This document shows, one piece after another, positions 29,839 to 39,059 of a stretch of DNA of 64,000 nt (position 1 is its first letter; the number at the start of each line of letters is the position of its first letter). The translations under genes were made by a program, and so were the position numbers. Source of the stretch: an uncultured Clostridia bacterium (GTDB lineage Bacteria; Bacillota; Clostridia; Oscillospirales; Ruminococcaceae); NCBI GenBank assembly GCA_947625125.1, contig CANQNF010000012.1, forward strand, positions 1-64,000, given 5' to 3'. Under the pieces are notes generated by a model. The model was not told the origin of the DNA. It saw nothing but the letters and a program-made list of their open reading frames with translations, and did not search any database.

Positions 29839-30531
29839 TCAGAATAATTCTATTATCCGTTTCCCGATTTGCCCCTGCATGCCCCTGCTGATGGGAACCG
29901 CTTCGCCGCTTCTAAGAATCACCTCGGTGCGGGTTATCCTAAGGACCTCTCTAAGATTGACGATAAACGAGCGCTGAACTCTCAGAAAATACCCGTCGAG
30001 GCGCGTCTCAAGCTCGGAAATAGGGACTTTGAGCCGATACTCGCCGGATGATGAAAAAATAACGGAATACTGCCGACTGGCCTCGATATAGCGAATCTCC
30101 CGAAGCGGCAGGGCGACTTCCCCGCCGTCAAAAGGCACAAGAATTTTGCGCTCGGATTGTGAAATCTTCACAGCCGCGCGGTCGAGCACCTCAAAGAGTT
30201 TTTCGGGCGTGACGGGCTTCAGGAGATAATGCAGCGCTTCGACGTCGTATCCCTCGGAGATAAAGTCGGGGTAGCCCGTGATGAAAATAATCTGCACCGG
30301 CTTGGACTCATGGCGAAGCTTTTTTGCAAGCTCCACGCCGTTCATGCCGGGCATTTCTATGTCCAAAAGCAAGATTTCGGGGCAGCGTTCGGGGCAGTCG
30401 AACAGCAGCGCCTCGGCCGAGGGGTATTCGCGCACGCTGACCAACGCCCCCGACTGTGAAGCCCAGTCAAGGACGAGGTTTTTGATGTATGCGCGCTCGT
30501 TGGCATTGTCGTCGCAGAGGGAGATGGTCAT
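29839..30531 (-). CDS. LytTR-family response regulator, locus 2
   Basis: Receiver (EILLLDIEMPGMNGVELAKKLR) and LytTR domain (IRYIEASRQYSVIFSSSGEYRLKVPISELETRLDGYFLRVQRSFIVNL). Confidence 0.94.
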   Translation of the reverse strand: MTISLCDDNANERAYIKNLVLDWASQSGALVSVREYPSAEALLFDCPERCPEILLLDIEMPGMNGVELAKKLRHESKPVQIIFITGYPDFISEGYDVEALHYLLKPVTPEKLFEVLDRAAVKISQSERKILVPFDGGEVALPLREIRYIEASRQYSVIFSSSGEYRLKVPISELETRLDGYFLRVQRSFIVNLREVLRITRTEVILRSGEAVPISRGMQGQIGKRIIELF

Positions 30532-30560
30532 GGTGTGGCTCCTTTGGGGGGGATAAGATG

Positions 30561-30589
30561 ATTATAACATGAACGAGGGAGAAATGCAA
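30561..30589 (-). promoter_or_regulatory. Candidate sigma-A promoter, locus 2 regulator
   Basis: Minus strand TTGCAT-17 nt-TATAAT; shared leader ATCATCTTATCCCCCC(C)AAAGGAGCC with locus 1. Confidence 0.68.
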
Positions 30590-30778
30590 GACGAGGAGAA
30601 TCATAAACCAATCAATATAAGTGTGCAGGCTGTCTTAATTCAAATCGCAAGCGCACCATTGTCCAACCATTCGTTTAATTTTACAACCGAAATCAAACCG
30701 AGCCGCCATTGAAATGCCCGAAAAATGCTGCTATAATAATATCAGAACGGCCGTTCAATAATCTTAAGGAGAAAAATT

Positions 30779-31840
30779 ATGAACATAACATTAGACAAAA
30801 ATTTACAGGAGCTTCGCCGAAAAAAAGGCAACACCCAGGAGGACCTGGCCGAGTTTCTCTCGATAAGCTCGCAGGCCGTCTCGAAGTGGGAGCGCGCCGA
30901 AAGCCTGCCGGACATAGCGCTTCTGCCGAAAATTGCGGCGTTTTACGACGTGACCGTCGACGACCTCTTAGGCGTGGGCGAAATCAGAAAGCGGGAGAGG
31001 ATAAACCGGTATCAAGCCGAAAGCAGAAAGCTTCAGAACGTCGGGAAAATGCCGGAGGCCGCAGCGCTCTGGCGGGAGGCTCTGAAAGAGTTCCCGAACG
31101 AGCATGCCGTAATATCGGAGCTCGCGCACGCGCTTTTCTACCAGAACAGCAGCGACAAAGAGCGCTTTAAAGAGGTGATAGAGCTTGAGGAGAGGATACT
31201 TCGAGAATCCACGAATCAGGAACTTCGCGACGTCGCCGTGCAGCTTCTATGCTACTCGTATAACAACCTTGACGACTATGAAAAGGCAAAGGAATATGCC
31301 GAAACGGCAAGCGGAATTCAATTTTCCAAAGAAATACTTTTGTCGAACATTTTAAAGGACAACGAGAGCGATATCTTCAACAAAGAGCTTATAACCGTTT
31401 TGGCGGATTATATCGGCTTGTGCACCTATCATCTTAATTCGATTCCTTGGGAGAAGCGGCATGAGTTTTATCTGAAAATTTTGGAGCTTATCTTCGACGA
31501 CGGCTTCTACGGTTTTTATTCGACATGCGCGGCCGAGCGCCATCACTTCCTTGCGAGAATTTACGCGGGTTGGGAGAATCAGGAAGATAAAGTAAAATAT
31601 CATATCGGGCAGCTCGTCCGGTTCGCGAAGCAGTATGACAGCCTCGACGGAGAGTATACCTATACCTCGACGTTTATGTTGGGCGTAAAGGGCAACTCCA
31701 AGGAGGTCTCGACAAACGTAGAGGGCACCGAATGCGAGCAGTATCTCAAGGCGCTCACCGACGGCGACAGCAGGATGTTCGACAGGTTCCGCGGGACGGA
31801 TTGGTTCAAAAAAGCGCTGAGGGAGCTGGAGGAGAATTAG
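30779..31840 (+). CDS. XRE-family HTH regulator with TPR-like C-terminus
   Basis: LDKNLQELRRKKGNTQEDLAEFLSISSQAVSKWERAESLPDIALLPKIAAFYDVTVDDLLG, then helical repeats. Confidence 0.9.
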   Translation: MNITLDKNLQELRRKKGNTQEDLAEFLSISSQAVSKWERAESLPDIALLPKIAAFYDVTVDDLLGVGEIRKRERINRYQAESRKLQNVGKMPEAAALWREALKEFPNEHAVISELAHALFYQNSSDKERFKEVIELEERILRESTNQELRDVAVQLLCYSYNNLDDYEKAKEYAETASGIQFSKEILLSNILKDNESDIFNKELITVLADYIGLCTYHLNSIPWEKRHEFYLKILELIFDDGFYGFYSTCAAERHHFLARIYAGWENQEDKVKYHIGQLVRFAKQYDSLDGEYTYTSTFMLGVKGNSKEVSTNVEGTECEQYLKALTDGDSRMFDRFRGTDWFKKALRELEEN

Positions 31841-31874
31841 CAGCTGAGGGGGCGTCAAAAGATGTGGCCTAATG

Positions 31875-31915
31875 GCCGCATCAAGAAAACAGAAGTCAGA
31901 AGTCAGATGTCAGAA
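31875..31915. repeat. Family-2 CAGA-type repeat
   Basis: gcatcaagaaaacagaagtcagaagtcagatgtcagaattt, cf. 62848 and (inverted) 12885. Confidence 0.7.
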
Positions 31916-31978
31916 TTTCGACGTAACAGACGCTCCCCTTCTTCATCCCCGCCCTTGTATTTCCCAAAGATTTATGCT

Positions 31979-32002
31979 ATAATAATCGCGAGCGATTATT
32001 AT
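31979..32002. promoter_or_regulatory. Palindrome in thyA upstream region
   Basis: ATAATAATCGC-GA-GCGATTATTAT perfect 11-bp arms. Confidence 0.6.
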
Positions 32003-32125
32003 AAATTATTTTAAGTCGCCCTTTTGCTCCCCGGCTTCGCCGGGAACCGCAAAAGATGGCTGATTATAGCACAAAGCTTCGCTTTATGCTATAATACCCA
32101 TATATCTTTTCCAAGGAGGGTCACT

Positions 32126-33028
32126 ATGTCGCGCTGGGATGATGTTTACTGCGGACTGCTCAAAAAAATACTTGACGAGGGGGTCGAGGTCGAAAACCGC
32201 ACCGGTATCAACACCCGAAAGATCCCGTCCTACAGCTTCCGCCTCGACGTCGGGGAGGAATTCCCCGTCCTCACCACAAAACAGGTCTTTATCAGGCAGG
32301 CCGTGCTCGAAATGCTCTGGTTCTATCAGGCCAAATCCAACGACGTCCGCTGGCTTCGGGAGCGTAACGTCCATATCTGGGACGAGTGGGAAATAGACTC
32401 CGAGGGCTACTGGAACGCCGTCCAGAATTTGCCCGGAGACGACGGAAAGCTTCACAAGACCGAGGTCCATAAATTTTTCGGCAGGGAATGGGCGCACACC
32501 ATCGGCACCGCCTACGGCTGGATAGTCAACAAATTCAACCTGACCGACGAGCTGATAGACAAGCTTAAAAACCACCGCGAGGACCGCCGCATGGTCGTTT
32601 CGCTGTGGCAGAACGACTACCTCAAAACAGCCGTGCTGCCGTCCTGCGTGTGGTCGAGCGAGTGGGACGTGACCGAGGGAAAATTAAACGCATGGGTCCA
32701 TCAGAGAAGCTGCGACGTGCCTTTGGGACTGCCGTTTAACGTCACTCAGTATGCGGTTTTGCTCTGCATGCTCGCGCAGGTCTGCGGCCTTGAGCCGGGT
32801 ACGCTCGACTGGTCGATAAAGGACGCGCACATCTATGTCAACCAGACCGACGGAGTCTTGGAGCAGCTCGGAAGATATGCCGAAAACGGTTCATATCCCG
32901 CCCCGAAACTTTGGCTGAATCCCGATGTAAAGGACTTTTACGATTTCGACAACTCAGCGGAGTGCAAAGACGTCAAGCTGATAGATTATAAGCATATGGG
33001 AAAAATTTCTTTCCCGATAGCGCAGTAG
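32126..33028 (+). CDS. thyA: Thymidylate synthase
   Basis: ENRTGINTRKIPSYSFRLDVGEEFPVLTTKQVF...; VHQRSCDVPLGLPFNVTQYA; SIKDAHIYVNQ. Confidence 0.95.
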   Translation: MSRWDDVYCGLLKKILDEGVEVENRTGINTRKIPSYSFRLDVGEEFPVLTTKQVFIRQAVLEMLWFYQAKSNDVRWLRERNVHIWDEWEIDSEGYWNAVQNLPGDDGKLHKTEVHKFFGREWAHTIGTAYGWIVNKFNLTDELIDKLKNHREDRRMVVSLWQNDYLKTAVLPSCVWSSEWDVTEGKLNAWVHQRSCDVPLGLPFNVTQYAVLLCMLAQVCGLEPGTLDWSIKDAHIYVNQTDGVLEQLGRYAENGSYPAPKLWLNPDVKDFYDFDNSAECKDVKLIDYKHMGKISFPIAQ

Positions 33029-33037
33029 GAGGCTCTC

Positions 33038-33508
33038 ATGATAAAAATTATAGCGGCAGTCGGAAAAAACCGCGAGCTCGGCGGCGGCAATTCTCTTTTG
33101 TGGGAGCTTCCCGGCGACATGAAATATTTTCGCGATACGACGAGGGGAAGCACGGTTATAATGGGCCGTAAGACGTTTGAGTCTATCGGCAGGCCCCTGC
33201 CCAAAAGAAGAAACATCATCGTCTCCCGCAGCGGCGGGTATAAGCCGGACGGGGCCGAGGTATGCCGAAGCCTTGAGGAAGCGCTGAAAGCTGCCGAAAA
33301 CGACGCGTTTATCATCGGCGGAGCGCAGATCTACGCCCTCGGACTTGAATATGCGGAGGAGCTGTACCTGACCGAAATAGACGGCGAATACCCCGAGGCC
33401 GACGTGTATTTCCCGGAGTTTGATCAAAAAAAATATTCCCGCACCGTAATCGGCACGGGAAACGATGGCGGGGTAGGATATACCTTTGCCCTCTACAAAA
33501 GACTCTGA
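33038..33508 (+). CDS. folA: Dihydrofolate reductase
   Basis: IKIIAAVGKNRELGGGNSLLWELPGDMKYFRDTTRGSTVIMGRKTFESIGRPLPKRRNIIVSR. Confidence 0.96.
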   Translation: MIKIIAAVGKNRELGGGNSLLWELPGDMKYFRDTTRGSTVIMGRKTFESIGRPLPKRRNIIVSRSGGYKPDGAEVCRSLEEALKAAENDAFIIGGAQIYALGLEYAEELYLTEIDGEYPEADVYFPEFDQKKYSRTVIGTGNDGGVGYTFALYKRL

Positions 33509-33509
33509 G

Positions 33510-33836
33510 TCACGGCTCCTTTAAAAGGGCGTCGATGAGGCCGAGGACGGCTTTTTTGTCCCTCGGGGAGAGCTGCGAAAATTTTTCGCTGAAGCTGTCC
33601 GCAAGGTAGCCGGGACAGCCCGAAGCGGACTCCGACACCAGTTCGTCCATCCTGCACTCCAAAGCCGCGCATATTTTTGCGAGCAGGTCGAGGTTTATGC
33701 TTGTTTTGCCGCGCTCCACCTGGCTCACATATCCCACCGAAACCGACAGCGCCTCCGCAAGATTCTCCTGGGTCATGCGGCGGGAAAGTCTCTGCCGCTT
33801 TATCTTCGACCCTATCACGGAGTAGTCGACGTTCAT
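33510..33836 (-). CDS. XRE-family HTH regulator
   Basis: IGSKIKRQRLSRRMTQENLAEALSVSVGYVSQVERGKTSINLDLLAKICAALECRMDEL. Confidence 0.9.
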   Translation of the reverse strand: MNVDYSVIGSKIKRQRLSRRMTQENLAEALSVSVGYVSQVERGKTSINLDLLAKICAALECRMDELVSESASGCPGYLADSFSEKFSQLSPRDKKAVLGLIDALLKEP

Positions 33837-34001
33837 AATAATTCACCTCAGATATATTTATACACTTTTTTCGCATTAAATTAAGATAGTCATAGGTATA
33901 GTTTCAGCTATAACTGTTACCCGAGATGAATTTTTAATAAATTTTCATATTTTATGACAGATTATAACAGAATGAAAATAATATTTATGGGAGGATTTTT
34001 T

Positions 34002-34661
34002 ATGAGAAAGGAAATGGAAGCCGAGTTCAATTTGCTGAAAAGGACGTATCTTGAACGGGGCATAAACGGCATGACCCCGAGGGATTCGGTGGAGCTTCTT
34101 TTGTTTTTTGCGGGCATAGAGGACCCTATCATGCTCATGAGGACGCTGTTTGAAAAATTCAGGTCCCCCGACAAAATACTGAACGCCGGGAAAAAGCAGC
34201 TTATGGAATGCGAGGGGATGACCGAAACGGCCGCAGAGCTTATAACCGCCCTGCCGACGGTGTTCACAGTAGCAAAGACGTCGCTTATGATGAGCGGCAG
34301 GCGGCTCGACGTCCCGGAAAACGCCGAAAGATATTTTAAGCTCCAGTTCGGCAGTCCCGCCGTCGAACAGTTTCGGTTCTGCTGTCTTGACAAGGATTAT
34401 TCGGCGATTTGCTGCATGACCCCATCGATGGGGGACGGCGTTTCGGTCGAGGTCTCGGCGGACGAGCTGATAAAAACGGCGAGGCAGTACGGCTCGACCG
34501 CGATGATAGTGGCGCACAACCATCCCTCGGGAAGCAGGTATCCGTCGCAGGACGACGTCGACTCCACGCAGGCGCTTAAGGAAGCGCTCGCAAAGGCGGG
34601 GATAAAGCTTTTGAACCACGTCGTCATCGGCCGCGACGGGGTCTACTCAATGGGCACGTAG
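34002..34661 (+). CDS. radC: RadC/JAB-domain protein
   Basis: VEVSADELIKTARQYGSTAMIVAHNHPSGSRYPSQDDVDSTQALKEALAKAGIKLLNHVVIGRDGVYSM. Confidence 0.93.
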   Translation: MRKEMEAEFNLLKRTYLERGINGMTPRDSVELLLFFAGIEDPIMLMRTLFEKFRSPDKILNAGKKQLMECEGMTETAAELITALPTVFTVAKTSLMMSGRRLDVPENAERYFKLQFGSPAVEQFRFCCLDKDYSAICCMTPSMGDGVSVEVSADELIKTARQYGSTAMIVAHNHPSGSRYPSQDDVDSTQALKEALAKAGIKLLNHVVIGRDGVYSMGT

Positions 34662-34668
34662 AAAAAGA

Positions 34669-34706
34669 AAACCCCGGCGGAGGCTCTCCGACGGGGCGGT
34701 TTTTTA
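34669..34706 (+). terminator. Terminator after radC
   Basis: CCCCGgCGGAGgctCTCCGaCGGGGcgGTTTTTT. Confidence 0.75.
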
Positions 34707-34713
34707 TATTTTT

Positions 34714-36549
34714 TTATTTTATCTCCTCAAAATCTGATGCACCGTGCTTGCAGAGCGGGCAGACGAAGTCCTCGGGAAGCTCGTCGCCCTCGTAAACATA
34801 CCCGCAGATCTTGCATACCCAGCCCTTTTTGCCCTCGGTCTTGGGCTTCGGCTTGACGTTCTGATGATAATACGCGTATGTCATCGACTCGGCGTCGGAG
34901 ATGACCCTCGCTTCTGTAACCGAGCAGATGAACATTCCGTGAGTGCCGAGGTCGACGTACTGCTCGACCTTTAAGGACATGAACGCGTTGATATATCTCG
35001 ACAGGAACACGAGCCCGTTGTCGGAACGCAGGACCTCGCAGTCCTTGAATTTATCGACGGCGCGGCCGCTCTGGAAGCCGAACGTCTCGAAAACCTTGAA
35101 CGGAGCGTCGGTAGACAGGCAGCAGACGTTCATCTTCCCGGTCTGCTTGATGACGTGGTGGGAGTAATTTTCTTTGTTCACGCTTACGGCGACTCTGAAC
35201 GGGTTGTCGGTGAGCTGCGAGACGGTGTTGACGATAAGGCCGTTGTCCTTAGTACCGTCGTTTGACGTCACGACGTAAAGCCCGTAGCCGATTTTATTGA
35301 GCGCCGTCATATCCTGCTTGTTGGCGGTCTCGCCGGACTGCGCCATATAGTCCATGCAGAGCTCGTCCGAAAGCTCGTCGATTTGCCTGCGGCTGTCGTC
35401 CGAAAGGGCGGACAGAATTTTGACGGTGGTTTTTGTATAGTTGATGTTTTTGCAGGGCTCAAGCATCGAGAGCATCGTTTTTGCGGCAAGCGGCGCCCAT
35501 GAACCGTTTTCCATAAGCGCTACGGTGCGGTCGCGGTAGCCCCTTTCGGTGAGATGATTTATAAATTCGCGCATGAACGGGAAAATTTCGGCATTGTAGG
35601 TGGTGGTCGCCAAAACAAGCTTGTTATAGCGGAAAGCGTCCTCGACGGCCTCCGCCATATCCTCTCTTGCAAGGTCCGTGACGACGACCTTGGGGCAGCC
35701 CTTGGCCGTGAGCTTTGAAGCCAAAAGCTGTACCGCTTCCTTGGTATGCCCGTAAACCGACGTATAGGCTATCATAACGCCCTCGGATTCGGGGCGGTAG
35801 CTCGACCAAATGTCGTAGAGGTTGATATAGTGCGAGAGGCTTCCGCTGATAACGGGGAGGCCGACGTAGTTCAAGGGGTTCTCGCTGAGAACGGGACCGT
35901 GGGTCGGGCAGATGATCGAAATGTCAAGTCCTGCGGCTTTCTGTAAGAGCTTTTGCACCTGTGCGCCGTATTTTCCGACGATGCCGATATAGTATCTTCT
36001 TGCTTCGCAGTCCCATTCTTCCTCGACGTCGTTCGCGCCGAACTTGCCGAAGCCGTCCGCAGAGAATAATACCTTATCTTTTGAATCATAGGTGACTATG
36101 ACCTCGGGCCAGTGGACCATCGGAGCAGTCACGAATGTCAGAGTATGCTCGCCGAGAGGGAGCGTGTCGTTCTCGCCGACGACGATTCTTCGGTCGGAGT
36201 AGTCGGTGCCGAAGAACTGCTTCATCATCGCAAACGCCTTTGCGGAGGAGACGATCTTTGTCTCGGGATAAATTTTCATGAAGCTTGAGATGCTTCCGGC
36301 GTGGTCGGGCTCCATGTGCTGGACTATCAGGTAATCGGGCTTGCGGCCGCCGAGGGCCTCCGCGATATTGTCGAGCCACTCGTGAGAGAAGCGGATATCT
36401 ACGGTGTCCATTATTGCGGTCTGCGCGTCGACTATGGCATAAGAATTATAGGCCATCCCGTTCGGGACAACGTACTGTCCCTCGAACAGGTCTATCTCAT
36501 GGTCGTTCACGCCGATGTATTTAATTGTTTCGGAAACGTTGGTGTTCAT
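34714..36549 (-). CDS. Multidomain flavodiiron protein (MBL-flavodoxin-flavin reductase-rubredoxin)
   Basis: HMEPDHAGS diiron motif, flavodoxin YTSVYGHTKEAVQLLAS, flavin-reductase-like domain, C-terminal rubredoxin WVCKICGYVYEGDELPEDFVCPLCKHGASDFEEI. Confidence 0.93.
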   Translation of the reverse strand: MNTNVSETIKYIGVNDHEIDLFEGQYVVPNGMAYNSYAIVDAQTAIMDTVDIRFSHEWLDNIAEALGGRKPDYLIVQHMEPDHAGSISSFMKIYPETKIVSSAKAFAMMKQFFGTDYSDRRIVVGENDTLPLGEHTLTFVTAPMVHWPEVIVTYDSKDKVLFSADGFGKFGANDVEEEWDCEARRYYIGIVGKYGAQVQKLLQKAAGLDISIICPTHGPVLSENPLNYVGLPVISGSLSHYINLYDIWSSYRPESEGVMIAYTSVYGHTKEAVQLLASKLTAKGCPKVVVTDLAREDMAEAVEDAFRYNKLVLATTTYNAEIFPFMREFINHLTERGYRDRTVALMENGSWAPLAAKTMLSMLEPCKNINYTKTTVKILSALSDDSRRQIDELSDELCMDYMAQSGETANKQDMTALNKIGYGLYVVTSNDGTKDNGLIVNTVSQLTDNPFRVAVSVNKENYSHHVIKQTGKMNVCCLSTDAPFKVFETFGFQSGRAVDKFKDCEVLRSDNGLVFLSRYINAFMSLKVEQYVDLGTHGMFICSVTEARVISDAESMTYAYYHQNVKPKPKTEGKKGWVCKICGYVYEGDELPEDFVCPLCKHGASDFEEIK

Positions 36550-36644
36550 GGGTATCCTCCTTGAATGTTTTTACTAAGTATAGCACCTTTTTGGCAAAAA
36601 GTAAAGTGCGGGAGCGGGATTTTGGGGGAAAATTTTGGGGGAGC

Positions 36645-36690
36645 TAAAAAAGCCATCCCAAGCCTTTTGCTTTGAGATGACTTTTTCGCA
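36645..36690 (-). terminator. Terminator downstream of SGNH hydrolase (minus strand)
   Basis: Minus strand AGTCATCTCAAAGC-aaaag-GCTTGGGATGGCTTTTTT with G-U pairs. Confidence 0.65.
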
Positions 36691-36706
36691 TTTTACCGTC
36701 CCCTGT

Positions 36707-37939
36707 TCACTCTTCCCTCTTCAGCCTCTCCTCCATGACCTCGGCGGCGGCCTTTCCCATCACGTCGTAGCCGTTGGCGTTCGGATGGAGCCCGTCGCCC
36801 GAATCGTAGAGCGTTTGCAGGGTCTGCGGCTTTTCGGCATAGCAGGTCACTCCCGCAAAATCTATGTAGCCGTCGAAGCCGCTCTCGTCGCTCATCATCC
36901 ACTCGTTGACGGTCTTTCTTATCTTTTCGTGCAGCTCGGAATACCACATTTCGCTGTTCCCGAACGGGGTTATCGTGCCCGCGTAGACGCTTATCCCCTT
37001 TTCATGGCACATTTTTATCATCTTTGAATAGGTCTCGATGAATTCCTCCGACGTGTCATATTGCGCGCCGGGAATATCGTTCGTGCCCAAAAGTATTATG
37101 ACATGGTGCACGCCCGGAATGTTTAAAACGTCCCTCTCAAAGCGCTTTATTCCGGGTTCTCCCCATCCTCCCGACATGAGCGCTCCGCCTGCTATAGCGG
37201 TGTTGACGACGGAGATATGCTGAGTCTCGGGGTTTTGTCTTAAGGCATATGAAAGATTATCGGGCCAGGAATCGAAGCCGTTAAAGGTCGAGCACGCCCC
37301 GTCGGTGATGGAATCTCCGAAGCAGACGACCGTCTCGGTACCGGCGGGCGCCCATACGTCGGCTCGGCAGAGGAAATAGTAGCTCCATGCCAGCTCGACC
37401 GAATCAAAGGTCTCGTCGGAAATGCGGTTTCCCTCGACGAACCAGCTTGTGCAGTCGGCTTCACGGTGGCCGGTGGCGGTGGCGGGGACGTTCTCCCCGA
37501 GGGCCATCGTCACCGAGAGAAAATCAAGGCTGTCAAAACTAAAAGCTATCTCATCGGAAGTCAGGGTCTCTCCGGCGGGAATGGTCACGCTCTCGGCCCC
37601 GCCGAACGTGACGGCGGTGTCGGTGGCAATATCTATCTCGGGGCTGCCGGAATTTTTGAGCTTGGCGAGCCTTATCCCCGAAATTTCAAGGGGAGAGGCG
37701 CCGTACTCGTTTGAAAACGTCAGTCGTATCTTCTCGCCGCCCAAAGAAACTCTGAACTGCTGGCGGCAGGTCACGTTTTTAAACCCTCGGCGAGGAGTCT
37801 CCTCGGCGGTTATATCAATAGAGGCGGCCGCCCAGGTCGCGTACCAGCCGTCCTCGGGCTCGATTTTTCCGCGCTTTTCACAGCCTGTGCTCAGAATAAG
37901 CGCCGCACACAAAGCCGCCGCAATTATTTTCTTTTTCAT
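36707..37939 (-). CDS. SGNH/GDSL-family hydrolase lipoprotein
   Basis: Lipobox LILSTGC; VVCFGDSITDG, ILLGTNDIPG, DGLHPNANGY. Confidence 0.92.
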   Translation of the reverse strand: MKKKIIAAALCAALILSTGCEKRGKIEPEDGWYATWAAASIDITAEETPRRGFKNVTCRQQFRVSLGGEKIRLTFSNEYGASPLEISGIRLAKLKNSGSPEIDIATDTAVTFGGAESVTIPAGETLTSDEIAFSFDSLDFLSVTMALGENVPATATGHREADCTSWFVEGNRISDETFDSVELAWSYYFLCRADVWAPAGTETVVCFGDSITDGACSTFNGFDSWPDNLSYALRQNPETQHISVVNTAIAGGALMSGGWGEPGIKRFERDVLNIPGVHHVIILLGTNDIPGAQYDTSEEFIETYSKMIKMCHEKGISVYAGTITPFGNSEMWYSELHEKIRKTVNEWMMSDESGFDGYIDFAGVTCYAEKPQTLQTLYDSGDGLHPNANGYDVMGKAAAEVMEERLKREE

Positions 37940-38014
37940 CGGACATTCCCCCGCTTCATGATAAATAAATATCTGTTATTGATATTTTATCACAGCTTAA
38001 GGGCAAAGTCAAGA

Positions 38015-38050
38015 GCAGAAGATAGAAGATAGATGAACAGAAGATAGAGT
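38015..38050. repeat. Family-2 repeat
   Basis: agcagaagatagaagatagatgaacagaagatagag. Confidence 0.7.
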
Positions 38051-38886
38051 TATTCGGTAATTTCGGACGGCGGGAGGTTCTTTTTTTCGCGTTCCGTCAG
38101 ATATGTGCACGCCACCGTCACGGCCGAGCATGTAAGAACATAGATCATCACAAAAGCGGCTCCCGCCGCGCTTTTCTCGGTCTTTGTCAGGGTAGAGTAG
38201 TAGCTTTCATGAAAAATCCTTTCATACTGCACGCCGCCGGAGGGATCGGGAGGAATGTCTGACTCGGGATTTTGCATAGTCACGGCAAGCGATCCCGAAG
38301 CTCTGTCCACAGTCGTTTCGGTATAGCTGCAAACAAGACTGTTTCCGGAGATCGGCGCGGGACAGGCAAGCACCGCATGCGCGACTATGCCGTTATAGAT
38401 GAGAGTGTATGCAAAAAACGCGACCGCCCAGACGTTTGCCGCCAAAAACTTAAGAATCTCCCGCTTCTGCTCTCTCTTCGGAAGCTTCACCAGCCCGAGC
38501 TCGAACGCGGTTATGCCGACGGTTATAAACACAAACCCGAACAGCGCGCTGAAAAGCCCCGCCCATTCGTCCCAGACCATGAGGGCGATTCCGAAAGCTA
38601 TGACTACCCCCAAAATAATGAGCGCCGTGCCCACCACGCTGTAGGGCTTCGAGGGGCGTTTTTTCTTTTCGGGCAGCTCCCCGAGCGGCTCTATCCCCTT
38701 TAAAAGGTAGTCGGTCGTCACTCCGAATATATCGCTCAGCGCCGTTATCTTTTCAATTTCCGGCAGCGACTGGTCCGCCTCCCACTTCGACACCGACTGT
38801 CTCGAGACCCCGCACCTCTCCGCAAGCTCCTCCTGCGACAGGTCTCTTGATTTTCTCAGCATTGAAATTCTGTCTCCTATGGTCAT
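38050..38886 (-). CDS. XRE-family HTH regulator with TM domain
   Basis: GDRISMLRKSRDLSQEELAERCGVSRQSVSKWEADQSLPEIEKITALSDIFGVTTDYLLKG plus hydrophobic segments. Confidence 0.9.
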   Translation of the reverse strand: MTIGDRISMLRKSRDLSQEELAERCGVSRQSVSKWEADQSLPEIEKITALSDIFGVTTDYLLKGIEPLGELPEKKKRPSKPYSVVGTALIILGVVIAFGIALMVWDEWAGLFSALFGFVFITVGITAFELGLVKLPKREQKREILKFLAANVWAVAFFAYTLIYNGIVAHAVLACPAPISGNSLVCSYTETTVDRASGSLAVTMQNPESDIPPDPSGGVQYERIFHESYYSTLTKTEKSAAGAAFVMIYVLTCSAVTVACTYLTEREKKNLPPSEITE

Positions 38887-39059
38887 AAATTCGTCCTTTC
38901 CCGGGTTTTTCCCGTATCTTAAAATTGTATAAGCCGTCAGAACTTTCCGTCTGACGGCTTAAGTATATCATATTTTTCGGTTGATATCTACCAACCGAGG
39001 GAAAAATCCCGTCAACCCACGGTTGCATTTTCGATTGCAGAACATAAAAAGCCGGAATT

